Position numbers and translations under genes: made by a program
From: Polyporus tsugae
Taxonomy: Eukaryota > Basidiomycota > Agaricomycetes > Polyporales > Polyporaceae
Assembly (NCBI GenBank): GCA_024305745.1
Contig: JAHRBS010000008.1
Location: 682,001 to 746,000 of the forward strand
Direction: 5' to 3'
Length of the DNA stretch: 64,000 nucleotides
Part shown: positions 47,107 to 57,893 of the stretch, piece after piece
Layout: each line of letters starts with the position of its first letter
How positions within the stretch are numbered: the stretch's first letter is position 1
Notes under the pieces: model-generated
The model's input: only the letters and a program-made list of their open reading frames with translations
What the model was told of the DNA's origin: nothing
Database searches by the model: none

Positions 47107-48203
47107 ATGGCGTCCCACTCGTCTAGATCCGTCCCTACATCTTCCGCATCTGAACCTTCCGATACCGCATCCTCCAGCAATGACAATGGCAACCCAGGAA
47201 TGCATGGCCTCGGCTCGAGCTCCTCCCTACCCTTCAGCTTCCTCGTCACCTTCGTCGCCATCTTCCTATTCTTCCTCGGCTGTGGCCTCAGTTCGCGCCG
47301 GGTCACCCGCACCCTACGACACAATCTCGGGCTGGAGGTGATGGGCCTGGGGGGCGACAGACGCGTCTCACGCATCCCGCGCAAGCGGCCGCTGCTCTGG
47401 GATGCCTTTCCGCACGAGGCTCCCTCCCCGGTCGGATACAAGGGCGATGGCATTGGTCGGCCGTTCTCGCAGTCGTGGGAGGGTATGGCCGTAAGTCCCA
47501 CTTTCCCCCATCGCATTCGGCTTCAGCACTTCCGCCATTCTCGCCCTTCTAGCCGGTTTGTGCGACCTACGTCCGCACCTCCTCCACTGCGCTTTCCGAA
47601 CGCGCGCCGAGGGCTGGTGCAAGTCGACCTGCGTCCTCAGCAGCTCCAAGACCTGAGGCTCAAACCGTCAACAACACGACCCGTTGGCCCTTGGATGGGA
47701 CTGGGTTCGTGTCCTCCCGCGGGCTGATGCGTTCGGTCCCACGACTGCCTCCGCGTCCCACCCCTCGCGCCCCTCCCATTCCTTCGCAAGCCGCCGTAGC
47801 TCCAAGGCGCACCGCGACGGAGATGCGTTGGCGCGGACGCCGTGTCCCAGACTGGATCGCCCGGCCGCTCATGCCCGACTCTCGGGACGAGCCCGGTCTG
47901 GCAGGGCTCGTAGGGTTTGATCCAGACGCGCGCTTGGAGTGCCCGACGCCGGACGAGACCTCGGAGGCCGATATGGAGGTGCTGGCGTTACAGGTCGTCG
48001 TCCTCGTATCAATGCCTTCACCGGAGCGCGCACGGGCATCGAGGTTGCCAACCAAGGCGCTGGAAGCGGAACGGTGGGAGAGCGGGAGCAATGGGGAGGT
48101 CCGTGCGGAGGTCGAGGTGAGTGCGGGGAAGACGATCGGGGAGTACTTGCTCGGGACTGCGAGGGTGCCTTGGAAGGAGGGCGAGATGGGTGGGTCTAGG
48201 TGA
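47107..48203 (+). CDS. Small single-pass membrane protein of an unnamed family, copy 2
   Basis: Two exons, 47107-47490 and 47553-48203, give 344 aa. A Ser/Asn-rich N-terminus (RSVPTSSASEPSDTASSSND) precedes one helix (LPFSFLVTFVAIFLFFLGCGL) and SSRRVTRTLRHN. A long Pro/Arg-rich cytoplasmic part contains RPLLWDAFPHE and RRVPDWIARPLMPDSRDEPG. It ends with LQVVVLVSMPSPERARA and IGEYLLGTARVPWKEGE, the block shared with the gene at 16727-17422. A start at 47068 would add 13 residues only with a non-standard reading; the ATG at 47107 follows a pyrimidine-rich leader. Likely a plasma- or endomembrane protein; function unknown to me. Confidence 0.68.
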
Positions 48204-48606
48204 CCTTGTACTAACGGTATTTAACGTGTTGTATCGTGTAGGTCGATTGTATACCTTGTATGACGGCTGTACTCATGTCTATACGTATGTTTAGATCGTC
48301 AGGGTTCTTAGGTGACCATGCCCCTGTAATCCAATGGATATTATTCCCCGCAGCCCAGGGCGAGGTGTTCGGGGTACTTAGAGCGAATCGTCGATGACAC
48401 TAGTTTCATGAGCTGGACCGCGCGCCCTGAGGATCTAGGCAACGCACATGATTGGCCATCGACCCCCACAGCTACGAAAGACACCTCGGTGGATAACACG
48501 TCGCCAGCTCTTCCAACATCCTCAGAGAGAAAAGGAGTCATCAGATAGAAAGTGTCCAAGCCACAACGACCTTCAGCGGCAGCTGAACCACATCTGCGCC
48601 GTGCTA
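48204..48606. other. Intergenic region between convergent genes
   Basis: 3' flanks of the membrane protein gene (plus) and the HNH-like gene (minus). Open minus-strand text continues past the proposed stop at 48607 in another frame but is not needed by the model. Confidence 0.35.
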
Positions 48607-49729
48607 TTAGGAACGAGCGTCCCATCGGGACCGTATCGCCAAACATTCTTCCAGCACTTGTTGGAGGGAGTCCTCCTGCAATCGCGAGCCATCGGTCCCG
48701 ATTACGGACAAGGAAGACGCATAGGCGACGTAAGGGTTGAGCGTGAGCTTCCGCCAATCCCGCCAGACCGTCGCAGATGGGTTGGACACCGCATTTCGGA
48801 CTGGGGCCGGCATTGCATCCGGTCGGAACACAAGGACGTCGAATTGAGGCAGTTCCATCTGCGAATTCAGAGATGCGGTCAACGAAAAAGTGCCGCGGGC
48901 GTTCTAGCCCAAGGTGACGCACCGGCTTGAAGTGAATCTCAGGATTCTTCGTGTTCCCAGAGATCCCGTCGTCTACGAGAGTTTCCGCGGGGACTGCGAG
49001 TCCCTCGCCCGAGTAGGCGGGCGGAAGTGGAGAGTCGAGGCGAACCTCGTCAACGGTAATATCGCTCATCGTGACGTCCCCATCCTCGTCTTCAAAGTTC
49101 TCTGATGTAGGAACGCGGCGCGCGGACACCGCGCTGGGCATCTGGCCTCGGAACGTGGCGCCTGGGACCCAACGCCACACACCATCGTCGTACGCCCTCG
49201 CATGGGGTCCACACACTGGTCAAAGGTCAGGTCGTCAGCGTTGAGGCTGCTTAATCACCGCGCATAGAGCACCTACATGTCATCAGATTCGTCCAATCGT
49301 CGCGCTCGTACGTGGGAGAGAGAAGGCCGAAGGACCTGAGCCACGAGATCGGCTGCGCGAACACAACACACGCACATGCAAGTCGCGCCGTAGATCATCA
49401 GCCTTCCCTCACCTCCCTGTAGATTAACACCTTGAACTTACGTCTGAACTCTCCTCATGGTCGCCGTGCTGCAGCACGGCGCGCACGACCGTGAGGTCGT
49501 CCTTGCGGCCGCAGAGCAGGCACTCCCAGCCGTACCGGCGGATGGTCTCGACGACGATGCGCCGCGGGAGGTACTCCGGGGGCGGGTTCTTCTGGTCGAC
49601 TTGCTCCGCATCCGGCTCCTCGTAGAGCGCGAAGTACGAGGTGTCGCTCGTCGCGCTGAGCGCGCTCGGCGGCCGGCTCGGGGGGGCGAAGTTCGGATCG
49701 ATGGCGTCTATGTCGAGCGAGTTGGTCAT
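48607..49729 (-). CDS. HNH-endonuclease-like protein with degenerate metal motif
   Basis: Four exons can be joined. The start is MTNSLDIDAIDPNFAPPSRP. The central part reads YGWECLLCGRKDDLTVVRAV and, after two introns, PISWLRSFGLLSPTYERDDW then TNLMTLCGPHARAYDDGVWR. Two Cys pairs or near-pairs around a helix-rich insert, and the TNLMTLC...H arrangement, resemble HNH-type proteins common in Agaricomycetes. The usual central His-Val/Ile pair is not evident. Downstream come DVTMSDITVDEVRLDSPLPP, MELPQFDVLVFRPDAMPAPV and a helical end LQQVLEECLAIRSRWDARS. The intron GTGCGT...TTCGCAG near 48868-48920 brings the last exon into frame. The fold assignment is a guess from pattern; activity is doubtful. 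Confidence 0.5.
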
Positions 49730-50927
49730 CGTTGGAACTTGGGATGTTCGATGTTCGATGCAGAACCTGCGGGAGAGGTTAGGATATGTGCGGGGGCTCG
49801 TTGGAAGATCGATATGGAGGTGTCAGTGCTGGAGGGGCTCTGAAAGGGGAAGTGGAAGGTAGATTCGAACGGCGGTCTCAACGACGTCAAAAAACTTCGC
49901 AGCAGGCGAGTGGAGGGCTGTACGGTGCTGGTGCTGATCGGCATGACGATCTTGAGGTCGCCGTTAGAATCGCCGCCGTGGAAGAAGATACGGGAACTCA
50001 CCACGCTGTTTGCTCGCGGCCGCGTGTTGGGACTTCTAGTCTGGCAGAGACTTCTCGCAGATCGATAATGTAAAACGCGCTGTGCTCACCTAAAATTCCC
50101 CAAGTCGTCAACGTCGAACGTCAAGGAGCGACTAGCTCAGATGTGAACGCGGTAAAACTAAAGTTTGTGTGGGCGCAGCTGCGCACCGGCAGTCCCTATC
50201 TGAGTACCCCGGCCTTCAATCGCGGTTAGAGCGGGGTGCCTCGGGCAGCAAGGCAGCTGCAGGCAAGCACTCACGCTATATGGTCATCCAAACAGGCATC
50301 TCCGTACCGTAATAGTCTCCCGATCCATGCAAGCTGCCTCCGCCAGTCCCAGCGAGTCAACCTGGACTGACCCAACCAAGATACCCCTAAGTTAGCTTCC
50401 ACCGGCGCCAGTGCGATTCCGGCAAGGGAGTAGTACGAGATTCCCAGATGGTCTTGGTCACAGGGCGGAAATAATTGCTGAAGTAGACAGTCCGGGGCTC
50501 TCTGTATCTGAGGTCCCAAGGAACACCTTTCATTCAAAACAAGTCTGGGCCACACGACATCCTCCCCCAAGATGTCATATAACAATTAATCACAGATGCG
50601 TGATTGGGACCGAGTCTCCTCATCCTCATGCTCAAAGTCGCGCTTGACGCGTGTTACTAGTGAAAGTTCAGCTCAACAAGAGACATGAAGAGCTGATGCG
50701 CTTCTGGAATTGTGATTGGGTCTGTAAGTGTACTGTTACAAGAGGAGCCAATCCACGCACCTGGTGCTTCCTGGAAGCATCCATCCGTGGCGGCAAGGAC
50801 CGTACCACGAGGCCACTGGCAGCCCGACCGGCACCTTCCCAACCCTACCAACGAAAATGCACGGACGGCGGAAGGTGAATGCAATAGAAATAATATATAT
50901 TCCCCTCGACACCCGCACGACAGCCGT
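49730..50927. other. Gene-poor region
   Basis: Promoter of the HNH-like gene on the left and 3' flank of the p24 gene on the right. No gene or repeat was recognised in 1.2 kb. Confidence 0.35.
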
Positions 50928-51877
50928 TCAGTCAATGAGGTACTTGCGCTTGAAGAACGCGCGCAGATGGAAGATCTCCCAGATACCCAAACCCAGGAGA
51001 GACGCAATCATGAACCACGCAAAGCTCTGCACGCGCTTGTTTGTCGACACTGCAAGAGACAACACGCATCAGTCAAGAAGCCACGGGCAGCCACGATAGC
51101 CGCAGACATGAATGGACGTGAGATAGAGGACATGAGGTTGTAACGTTATGGGAGAGGGACGAAAAATAATCACATATGCAGGAGGGGGTATGAAGTGTAG
51201 GAGAGGAGTAGTAACACGCACTGTTTGTTTCGTGGAAGCGTTCTTCGCGCACCCGGAGATACTCCATCTCGTCCATAATTTCCTTGACTATGCCCTCGAT
51301 CTTTCGCATCTCTGTCTCCAGCCCAGAGAGGGACTCCTGGTTCGCAATAGCGCTAAAGGTGTTCCGCACGTTAGCGGAGGCACAGGCAAGACACATAACG
51401 GAGACGTACTTGTAGTCAACGGCGTCCGCACCGATATCCACGTCAAGGTCGATGACCCGTGAACGCCCTTTGGCGTCGCCGACGTCTACATGGACACCAC
51501 CCACAGTCAGCCATCCCCTCAGTAGGTCTTCCGGGACCGTCCCACTCACCACCGTCGAGGTAGTTTCGGAAGCAGACGCCAACATCCTCCTCCGCATGGG
51601 CCGTGATGGCGAACCGCTTCTCCCCATTGATGTCCTTCTTGTTCAAGTAGATGTTCCGGTGCTCACTCGAGTCGACGACCTCGATGTCGAGCCGCTGGCC
51701 CTCGCCAGGACCGACGTTGGCGGTGATGATGACGAGCGCGCCCGAGTGCGCTGCGTTCCAAATGCACTTCGCTGGTGGATATCGGCTGGCGGGGATGTTG
51801 AACTTGATTGCGGACGCAGGTTGGGAGAGGCAGACGAGGAGAGCGACGAGGAGCAGGGGAATGGCGCGCAGGCCCAT
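50928..51877 (-). CDS. p24-family (EMP24/GP25L) ER-Golgi cargo receptor, ERV25-like
   Basis: Type I membrane protein of COPI/COPII vesicles that helps select cargo such as GPI-anchored proteins. The signal peptide is MGLRAIPLLLVALLVCLSQPASA. The GOLD domain contains the usual disulfide cysteines, in AKCIWNAAH and VGVCFRNYLD. A coiled-coil region follows (LSGLETEMRKIEGIVKEIMD, EMEYLRVREERFHETN), then a membrane helix (SFAWFMIASLLGLGIWEIF) and a short tail FFKRKYLID with the aromatic/basic sorting signals of this family. Four exons, with introns after LDG, DY and ETN. An in-frame ATG 18 bases upstream (51895) is an alternative start. The three GPI-like MAG proteins in this window are the kind of cargo this protein handles, but that link is inference. 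Confidence 0.9.
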
Positions 51878-52640
51878 GTGCGCCGTGGGGACCATTAGAA
51901 GACGGAAACCAGAAAGAAGGGTCCTAGATTTTGTAAAGATGTCGGCACTGTCGTGAAAGGGAGTCGTGTATCGTCGTCGTCGCCACTGTCGACGTGGAGG
52001 GGAGGCAGAAGGAGAGCGTGGTCGGAAACGGGCGTCTAACCAGTTTGCTGGCAATCGCGTGGCGCTCTCATTCGCTGCGATCGCTCTCTCTCTTAACCAC
52101 CAGCATACAATTCCGTCTCAACTACATATCTTCAAAAGACACACCCACATGCCTTTCGATTTGAGAGCAAAGTGACTGGTGAATTTACAGCGTTTACCCG
52201 ATACCGGTAGCATATATAGGTGAAGTTGCATTTTCGTTTGCTAAACGACATGCCACGGACTCACGCACACCTGACAGATTAGGTTCGAGCTCATGTGCTT
52301 CTTCGTGCTCGCCGTGCTCGAATTTGAGCTGTTAGAGACCCATATATGCAAGTTGCTCCGTCTTTGGAGACGTTGGAAGCCGCCCTTCGTGGCACCTACG
52401 CATGATTGCCTACCCACGGCGACATCCACCGTGGATCCGCCAGATGTTACGGGGAATATGGTCACTCTTACTTACCCCATGCTAAGCAGAGGGTTACGTT
52501 GATTCTTGAGGTCTAATCTCGTGCACCAACTTCAAACTATCCGGAGCTACCGCAGCATCAGGCTGCGGTAGCCCTCTGCTCCTTTACTAAGCAGAGAGAC
52601 AGGAGACCATGGTAGAGGCGTGCCTCCCGTTCTCCCATCC
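51878..52640. other. Divergent promoter region with two hairpins
   Basis: Lies between the p24 (minus) and SET (plus) start codons. A perfect hairpin at 52546-52572 and a second at 52574-52596 lie in the 100 bases upstream of the SET start codon. No gene recognised. Confidence 0.45.
52546..52596. repeat. Two adjacent perfect inverted repeats
   Basis: GCTACCGCAGC (52546-52556) pairs with GCTGCGGTAGC (52562-52572) around a 5-base loop. CTCTGCT (52574-52580) pairs with AGCAGAG (52590-52596) around a 9-base loop. They end 44 bases before the SET start codon, so they may fall in its 5' UTR. Confidence 0.65.
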
Positions 52641-53727
52641 ATGACTGACGGTACGTGATTTTTTTATTTGCTCGGTATAATGCTTGACAATCGAATAACC
52701 TGGCGAATAACAGCACCGTTCACCGTACAAGACGTCCCCGGAAAGGGGCAAGGTGTCGTCGCAACGCGCCCCATCGCCCGAGGAGAGCTCATCCTCGCGG
52801 AGGCCCCCCTCCTCACCCAGTCCCAGCCCTATTCGAACGCGACTGTCCTCGCCGCTCTCACCTCCCTCTCCGACTCCGACCAGCGACAGTACTTCTCCCT
52901 CGCGAACGCCTGGAGAGGCACCTATCCCCCGCCCATCGGGATCTTTAAGACGAACGCACTCCCCTGCGGAGACCACGACACTAGCAGAGGGCAGGTCTCC
53001 GGGAGCGCTGCGATCTTCGCGATCGGCTCGCGGTTCAACTCGTCCTGCCAGCCGAACGTGAACAACTACTGGGACGAGAATCTGCAAAAGATCACGTTCT
53101 GGGCGACGAGCGACATCGCGGCGGGGGAGGAGCTGTGCATATGCTATGGGGACGAGCTGGCTGCCCGCGAAGATAGACGGCGCAGGCTGGAGTCCGCGTT
53201 CCACTTTGTGTGCGGGTGCGTTGCGTGTTCGCGAGACGGTGCAGAGCTCAAGGCGAGCGACGAGCGTCGTGCCGCCGTCGCGCGCTTCTATGACGAGATT
53301 GGGGCCTGCGGCAATAACCCCACAATGGGCGTTCGCAAGGTTCGCCGTCGCGATACTCACCTCGGAGCGCAAGCTAACGGCATGTCACTAGGTAAAGGCC
53401 GCGCTGCGCCTCCTGGCAGAGGAGGGCTTGATCCATCATCGCGGCGCGTCATTTTACTACGACGCGTTCCAGTTTTGCGTCAGTGCGTAGTCTCGTTCCC
53501 ACTTGCAAATCTGCCCATCTTGTGTTGACCGCTTCATGCGTTTACTAGGCGTTGCCGATATCAAGAATGCAAAGGCCTGGGTAAAGAAAGCCTCTGAGGC
53601 GTACTGCATGTCGAGGGGCCCAGAGAGCGAGAATGCAGTGAAGATGGCCGCGTACATGGAAGACGTGCGCAAGCACCCTGCATTCGATCTGCTCCCGAGG
53701 AAGACGCTGGCGGGCCCGGAGACTTGA
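52641..53727 (+). CDS. SET-domain protein 1 (SMYD-like without MYND)
   Basis: Predicted lysine methyltransferase-like protein. The first exon is 10 bases (ATGACTGACG, 52641-52650). The main exon starts at 52714. The SET domain starts at once (APFTVQDVPGKGQGVVATRP, LAEAPLLTQ). It contains the NSSCQPNVNNYWDENLQ core, where most relatives have NHSC, then AAGEELCICYGD and the post-SET Cys cluster FVCGCVAC. The C-terminal helical part reads KAALRLLAEEGLIHHRG, YYDAFQFCV and NAKAWVKKASEAYCMSRGPE. Four exons, with introns at 52651-52713, around 53341-53392 and at a site before VADIKNAK. It is a paralog of 61531-62897, which keeps NHSC. The His-to-Ser change in the cofactor-binding motif could lower activity. 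Targets are unknown. Confidence 0.82.
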
Positions 53728-53938
53728 GACTTGAGATGATCGAATATCCACGAGTTCACGGTTGGATACACTGTATCGTACGTTTCTGCCTTCTTTACCT
53801 ATTCTATCTCTATCTTGGAGCTGCAAGAATAGGCGTGTTTTTATTCCGCGAACATAATGCACATTCGTGTCTGCGCTATCGACGACCCGACCTCCGATAC
53901 GACCGACCGAATCCAAGTCACGTCCCGCCAGCACTGGC

Positions 53939-55335
53939 TCACGCAGTCGGAACAGCGGTCGGGACGGTGGAGGGCTGGTCAGCGATGTTCCATGTCGCTG
54001 TCGTCGGCCACGGGGTCGCAGCGACGGTCGGGGAGGTAGTCGCGTAGGGTGTCGGTCCGGGGACTACCAGTGACGACTCGGGTCAGATCAAAAGGGCAGG
54101 ATGAGCGAATTCGAAAGTGCGTACTATCGTACGCGTTAAGTTGCTGGTAGATGTTAATGAGGATGCCCTAGGGATGCAAGTTCAATGAAAGGCTATAGTA
54201 GGGGGAGGGAGAGGGTGCTCGCCGGGTCCTCCGCGTTGTACGCGCCAGGGAAGCTGACCGTGGCGGGGGAGGCCGAGCCGGAACCGCCGACCTGTGGAAC
54301 AGGTCAACTGGGGTGAGAACGTCTAGCGTACGGAACTTCTTCGAGAGTATTTACGTCGACTTGGTAGCAAGACATGTAGAACCTAAGCTCAACGGTTCGT
54401 GAGCGTTGTTCAAGTTATCAGACGAAGAGTGCGGCTTACTGAGCACCGCCGACACTGCTAGCGACGTGGAGAGCTGCGGGATGGCGGTGAGTTGTGTGTG
54501 CTTCCACAGGGAGGACAAACTACTGACCAATGACTTCTGCGCGGACGAGATAGTTTCCGGGAGCGATGTCTGAAGGGACCGTGAAAGTGTAGTGACCACA
54601 GTTGTCCTATGGGCGCATAGATGGTGTGTAAGTGATCCCCCCTCGTTTCTAACGTCGCGCATACATACGTTCAAGACCTCTAACACGACAATTGCATCAG
54701 CCTTCTGTACCACAAGAGAGGCATCCGATCAGCGTACCGGTACCCCAGTAGTCCGGGTTGCTCGACGGAAGGCCAATCTCAGACACCTTGAACCATGTCG
54801 CACTGGAACCGACTGCGGTCGTCGCGTCCTCGACCTTCGCCATGTAGACCTGTGAATTATCACGGTACGTCGGCCCCCGTATAAACTTCGCGCTGAGGTG
54901 GACCTACTAAGACGGGGCCATAGTGGTTGCCACCGATAGCCTCGTTCGCACACGAGCGGTCATTCGGCTGCTGGTGCATCTCGACGGTGACGTCATCGCC
55001 AGCTACGCGTTCTCGCATCAGTAAGGTAAGTCGCACGCATGATACGAGGGGGGCAGCACTGACGCATGACCTGGCAGATACCCTGGCTACTCGATGAATT
55101 GGCGTTGCAGGCAATGTCCTGGCAGGATGGCAAGCGGATAGGTCAACGGCGACGGGTGAGGGAGTGAGGACGGGGCACGCACAGTGCTCGTTACGCTGGT
55201 GACTGGTGAGTTGCTCGCCGGAAGACGGACACAGGAGTTGCCTTGGTCGACGCCGTTGATCCACAGTTCCTGGAACGTGGCGTGGGCGGCGACGGTCGCG
55301 ACAAGGGTCACGGCGACGAGGAGCTTCTTGAACAT
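53939..55335 (-). CDS. AA9 lytic polysaccharide monooxygenase
   Basis: Secreted copper enzyme that oxidatively cleaves cellulose or related glycans. The signal peptide MFKKLLVAVTLVATVAA leaves His18 as the mature N-terminus, the first residue of the copper-binding histidine brace (HATFQELWINGVDQG). The second His is in GGNHYGPVL, and the axial Tyr in FYMSCYQ. Other family text: NSPVTSVTSTDIACN, AGDDVTVEMHQQPNDRSCAN, VYMAKVEDATTAVGSSATWF, DNCGHYTFTVPSDIAPGNYL, SASPATVSFPGAYNAEDP, GILINIYQQLNAY and IPGPTPYATTSP. There is no CBM1 domain; the end is Pro/Thr-rich. About ten exons. The intron 54168-54222 uses a GC donor, and the last intron is 54064-54124. A TATAAAAATA box lies 84 bases upstream. 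Confidence 0.88.
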
Positions 55336-56528
55336 CTTCAGTTACAGAGGTCTCTGTGGTTCACGGAGAGTCTTCACCTAGAGAGCGAGTCGCGGTATCA
55401 GCGTTGGCCCAACAGTTGTATTTTTATACAGATTCGCAGTGTACTATTGACCAACATGCGCACGTACCGCAGGGGTCGCCGTCCCATTCATCTGAAGGTG
55501 CAGCTCTAAAAGTTCGGACGTAGTTCGCGGCGACATAAACACATGTGCTCCAAAATAGCTCCTTCTATTGATCCCAAAACTGTTCACATAGCGCGTATGA
55601 CATAGACATGCGGGTGCTAAGTATATCTCCGGTGTCTTCCAGCCCAAGCACGCCGCCATACGAGCTCTGTGCCGGCGTCACATGTTGGTATAGTGCTGGA
55701 AGAACTCGGGAAAAACGTGTTGTGGGGCCAGGGGTCATATGGAGATAGAGTGTAGTAATATGACGTCGGCTGGGCAGGACTCTCTACCATGCTCAAGATT
55801 GCCTAACCGTGAATCAACCGAAAACATACCGAGAGCCATTGCGTGCCACCAGTCTCTCGGGGCCGCTCGGTCATTCAACACGTGTGATTTAGCCTAGTGA
55901 ATTGAGACGATGATGTTGAGAAGAACAAAGCGAGGGTATTTTTGAAACAACTTGAAGGCTGGCCATCGGGCATGGTTCTGGGAAGAATACTTTTGGTGAG
56001 TACGGAGAAAAATAGAAGTGTCATGTGTGCGCACTGCAAGGGCGTCTTCTATGCCGCTCTTGACATACTACCGGCCCTGGAACTGAGGCGGCCTCATTCG
56101 AATGTTACAACAGGCTTGAAGAATTATCACCCACTGTGGTGTCGACTATGTTTTGTTCATTGACAGGTTATCCTGAGCAGGTATCAAGCCACCCGAAGGG
56201 ATGACAGCCGGCGAGTGATGTTGGCAAAGAAATGCGTACGCGTCCTATATATCAAGCGAAGGATAGACGGTCAGACGGTACTGTTGGTATTGTCAGTCTT
56301 GGGTGGATGTGCATGCGCAGACGCACCGGTCCCAGATCCCTACATGAGTCGGAGTCGGACTTGACGCAACTTATAATCTGACTTATGTCGGACATCATTA
56401 TATTAGTAAATAGGTCAAGCGGAGATTTAATATCAGAGATATAATTGCTTCTCAGATTCAATTAATATTACGTCTCTGAGCCGCCGTCTGTGAAGTTAAG
56501 TTACTGACCCTTGCATTTTAAGGAGAGG
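55336..56528. other. Divergent promoter region
   Basis: Lies between the AA9 (minus) and F-box (plus) start codons. It becomes AT-rich near 56390-56470. No gene recognised. Confidence 0.4.
55419..55428 (-). promoter_or_regulatory. TATA box of the AA9 gene
   Basis: TATAAAAATA on the minus strand, 84 bases upstream of the ATG at 55335, as expected for a strongly inducible secreted enzyme gene. Confidence 0.5.
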
Positions 56529-57893
56529 ATGCAGGTGAGTGGACTGGAGTCCGTTCTCTTTTCTGTCCGCATTAACCTAACTTGCTGACCCCTGGGACGG
56601 CGAAGCAGGCCGTCGTTTCACGCCTTGGCGATCTCCCCATAGATGTGTTCAGGAGTATTCTCAGCACCCTGGACCCAGAGGATGACAAGCCAACCCTCTC
56701 GGCGTGCGCTCTCCTCTCCCGGACCTGCTCCGACGTCGCTCGTCCGCTCGTCTTCAACACGGTCGACATCTATTGCAACGAGCTTGGCCAGATCGCCGAG
56801 TTCATCGATCGACATTCCGAGGTCGGAATGTGGATCAAGAAACTTCGTTTCCGACGGCGACTGGCCCTCGAGGTTCTCGACCTCACAGTGCTCGTGAAAG
56901 TCCTCTCGCATATACCGGCCCTGCGGGAGGTGCACTTCGGGATGCTCATCCTGACCAATTTCCCGAGCCATTTCAAGATCGATCGGCCCATCCGTGTCCG
57001 GAAGCTCTGGGTCAGCTTCCTGCTCTCGGACGGGGAGGCCATCATGTACCCATACCCAGCACTCCTCTCCCTCTTCAGCCCAGACTCGCTCCAAATGGCC
57101 GATTCACATAGCAATGCCGGCGACATCATCCCTCCCGACTACACGCCGGTCCACCGTCCGATTCGACGCCTGGTGCTCGGGTATGGGGCGACAACGGTGG
57201 GGGACTTTGATTTCCTCCGCGCCGTCATGGTACCGGGACATCTACAGTTGTTCACCGCCCAGCTCTACGGCTGGCTGGCGGTGCGCAACGCCTGTGCGTT
57301 CATTCGGGACGCTAGCGAGGGCCTCACGGAGGTGGACTTGGACTTGTGCCTGCTCCTGCAGCGGGACCAGCAGATATGTACGTCGATCGGAAACATTGTG
57401 ACATGCCTTGAATTCGACCGTTTATCGATTTTGTACAGTGTCCCGAATCTTGGAATCGGACGATCTCGACTGGCGGGTCCTTGGCAAGGCTCTCTGCGAT
57501 TGCGACAGACTCGACTCGGTCCGGATCCACGTTCCTCCGAGCCGCGCGCGCCGGTACAACGATCGCATCAACTTCGAGGCTCGATACGCGATATTCGCGG
57601 GCATCTTCTCCTCAACACACCCTGTACCTTCGATGCTCCGTCAGATTATCGTCAGGATCAATGCGACATTCGTATGGGACTCGGTGCACAAATTGGCGAA
57701 CGACGTCGAGCTGTGGGACTTGCCTGTTCTTGACCGAGTCTTGTCAAAGGATAGGTTTCCGCGTCTGGACGCGGTGACGGTCGAAATCCTGGTCCCGCGG
57801 GAAAGGAACCAGGACGCTATCGGAAAGGAGGTTAGGAGGGCTTTGCCCAATCTTGGGGCTGCGGGTTTGCTTCGAATAGTGGATCTGTCATGA
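56529..57893 (+). CDS. F-box/LRR-like protein 2
   Basis: Predicted SCF-type substrate adaptor. A 6-base first exon (ATG CAG) and the intron 56535-56608 (GTGAGT...AAGCAG) lead into AVVSRLGDLPIDVFRSILST, the F-box, which continues KPTLSACALLSRTCSDVARP. Leucine-rich repeat-like text follows: MWIKKLRFRRRLALEVLDLT, VKVLSHIPALREVHFGML, SEGLTEVDLDLCLLLQ. The intron 57378-57438 (GTACGT...TACAG) restores the frame to SRILESDDLDWRVLGKAL. The protein ends RRALPNLGAAGLLRIVDLS. About 410 aa. Unlike F-box protein 1 in this window, all frames join without a break. It is not obviously a close paralog of that gene beyond the shared architecture. Confidence 0.72.

Noticed and set aside
52587..53372. 261-codon open frame on the minus strand
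   Set aside because: Antisense shadow of the SET 1 coding exon; no domain is visible.
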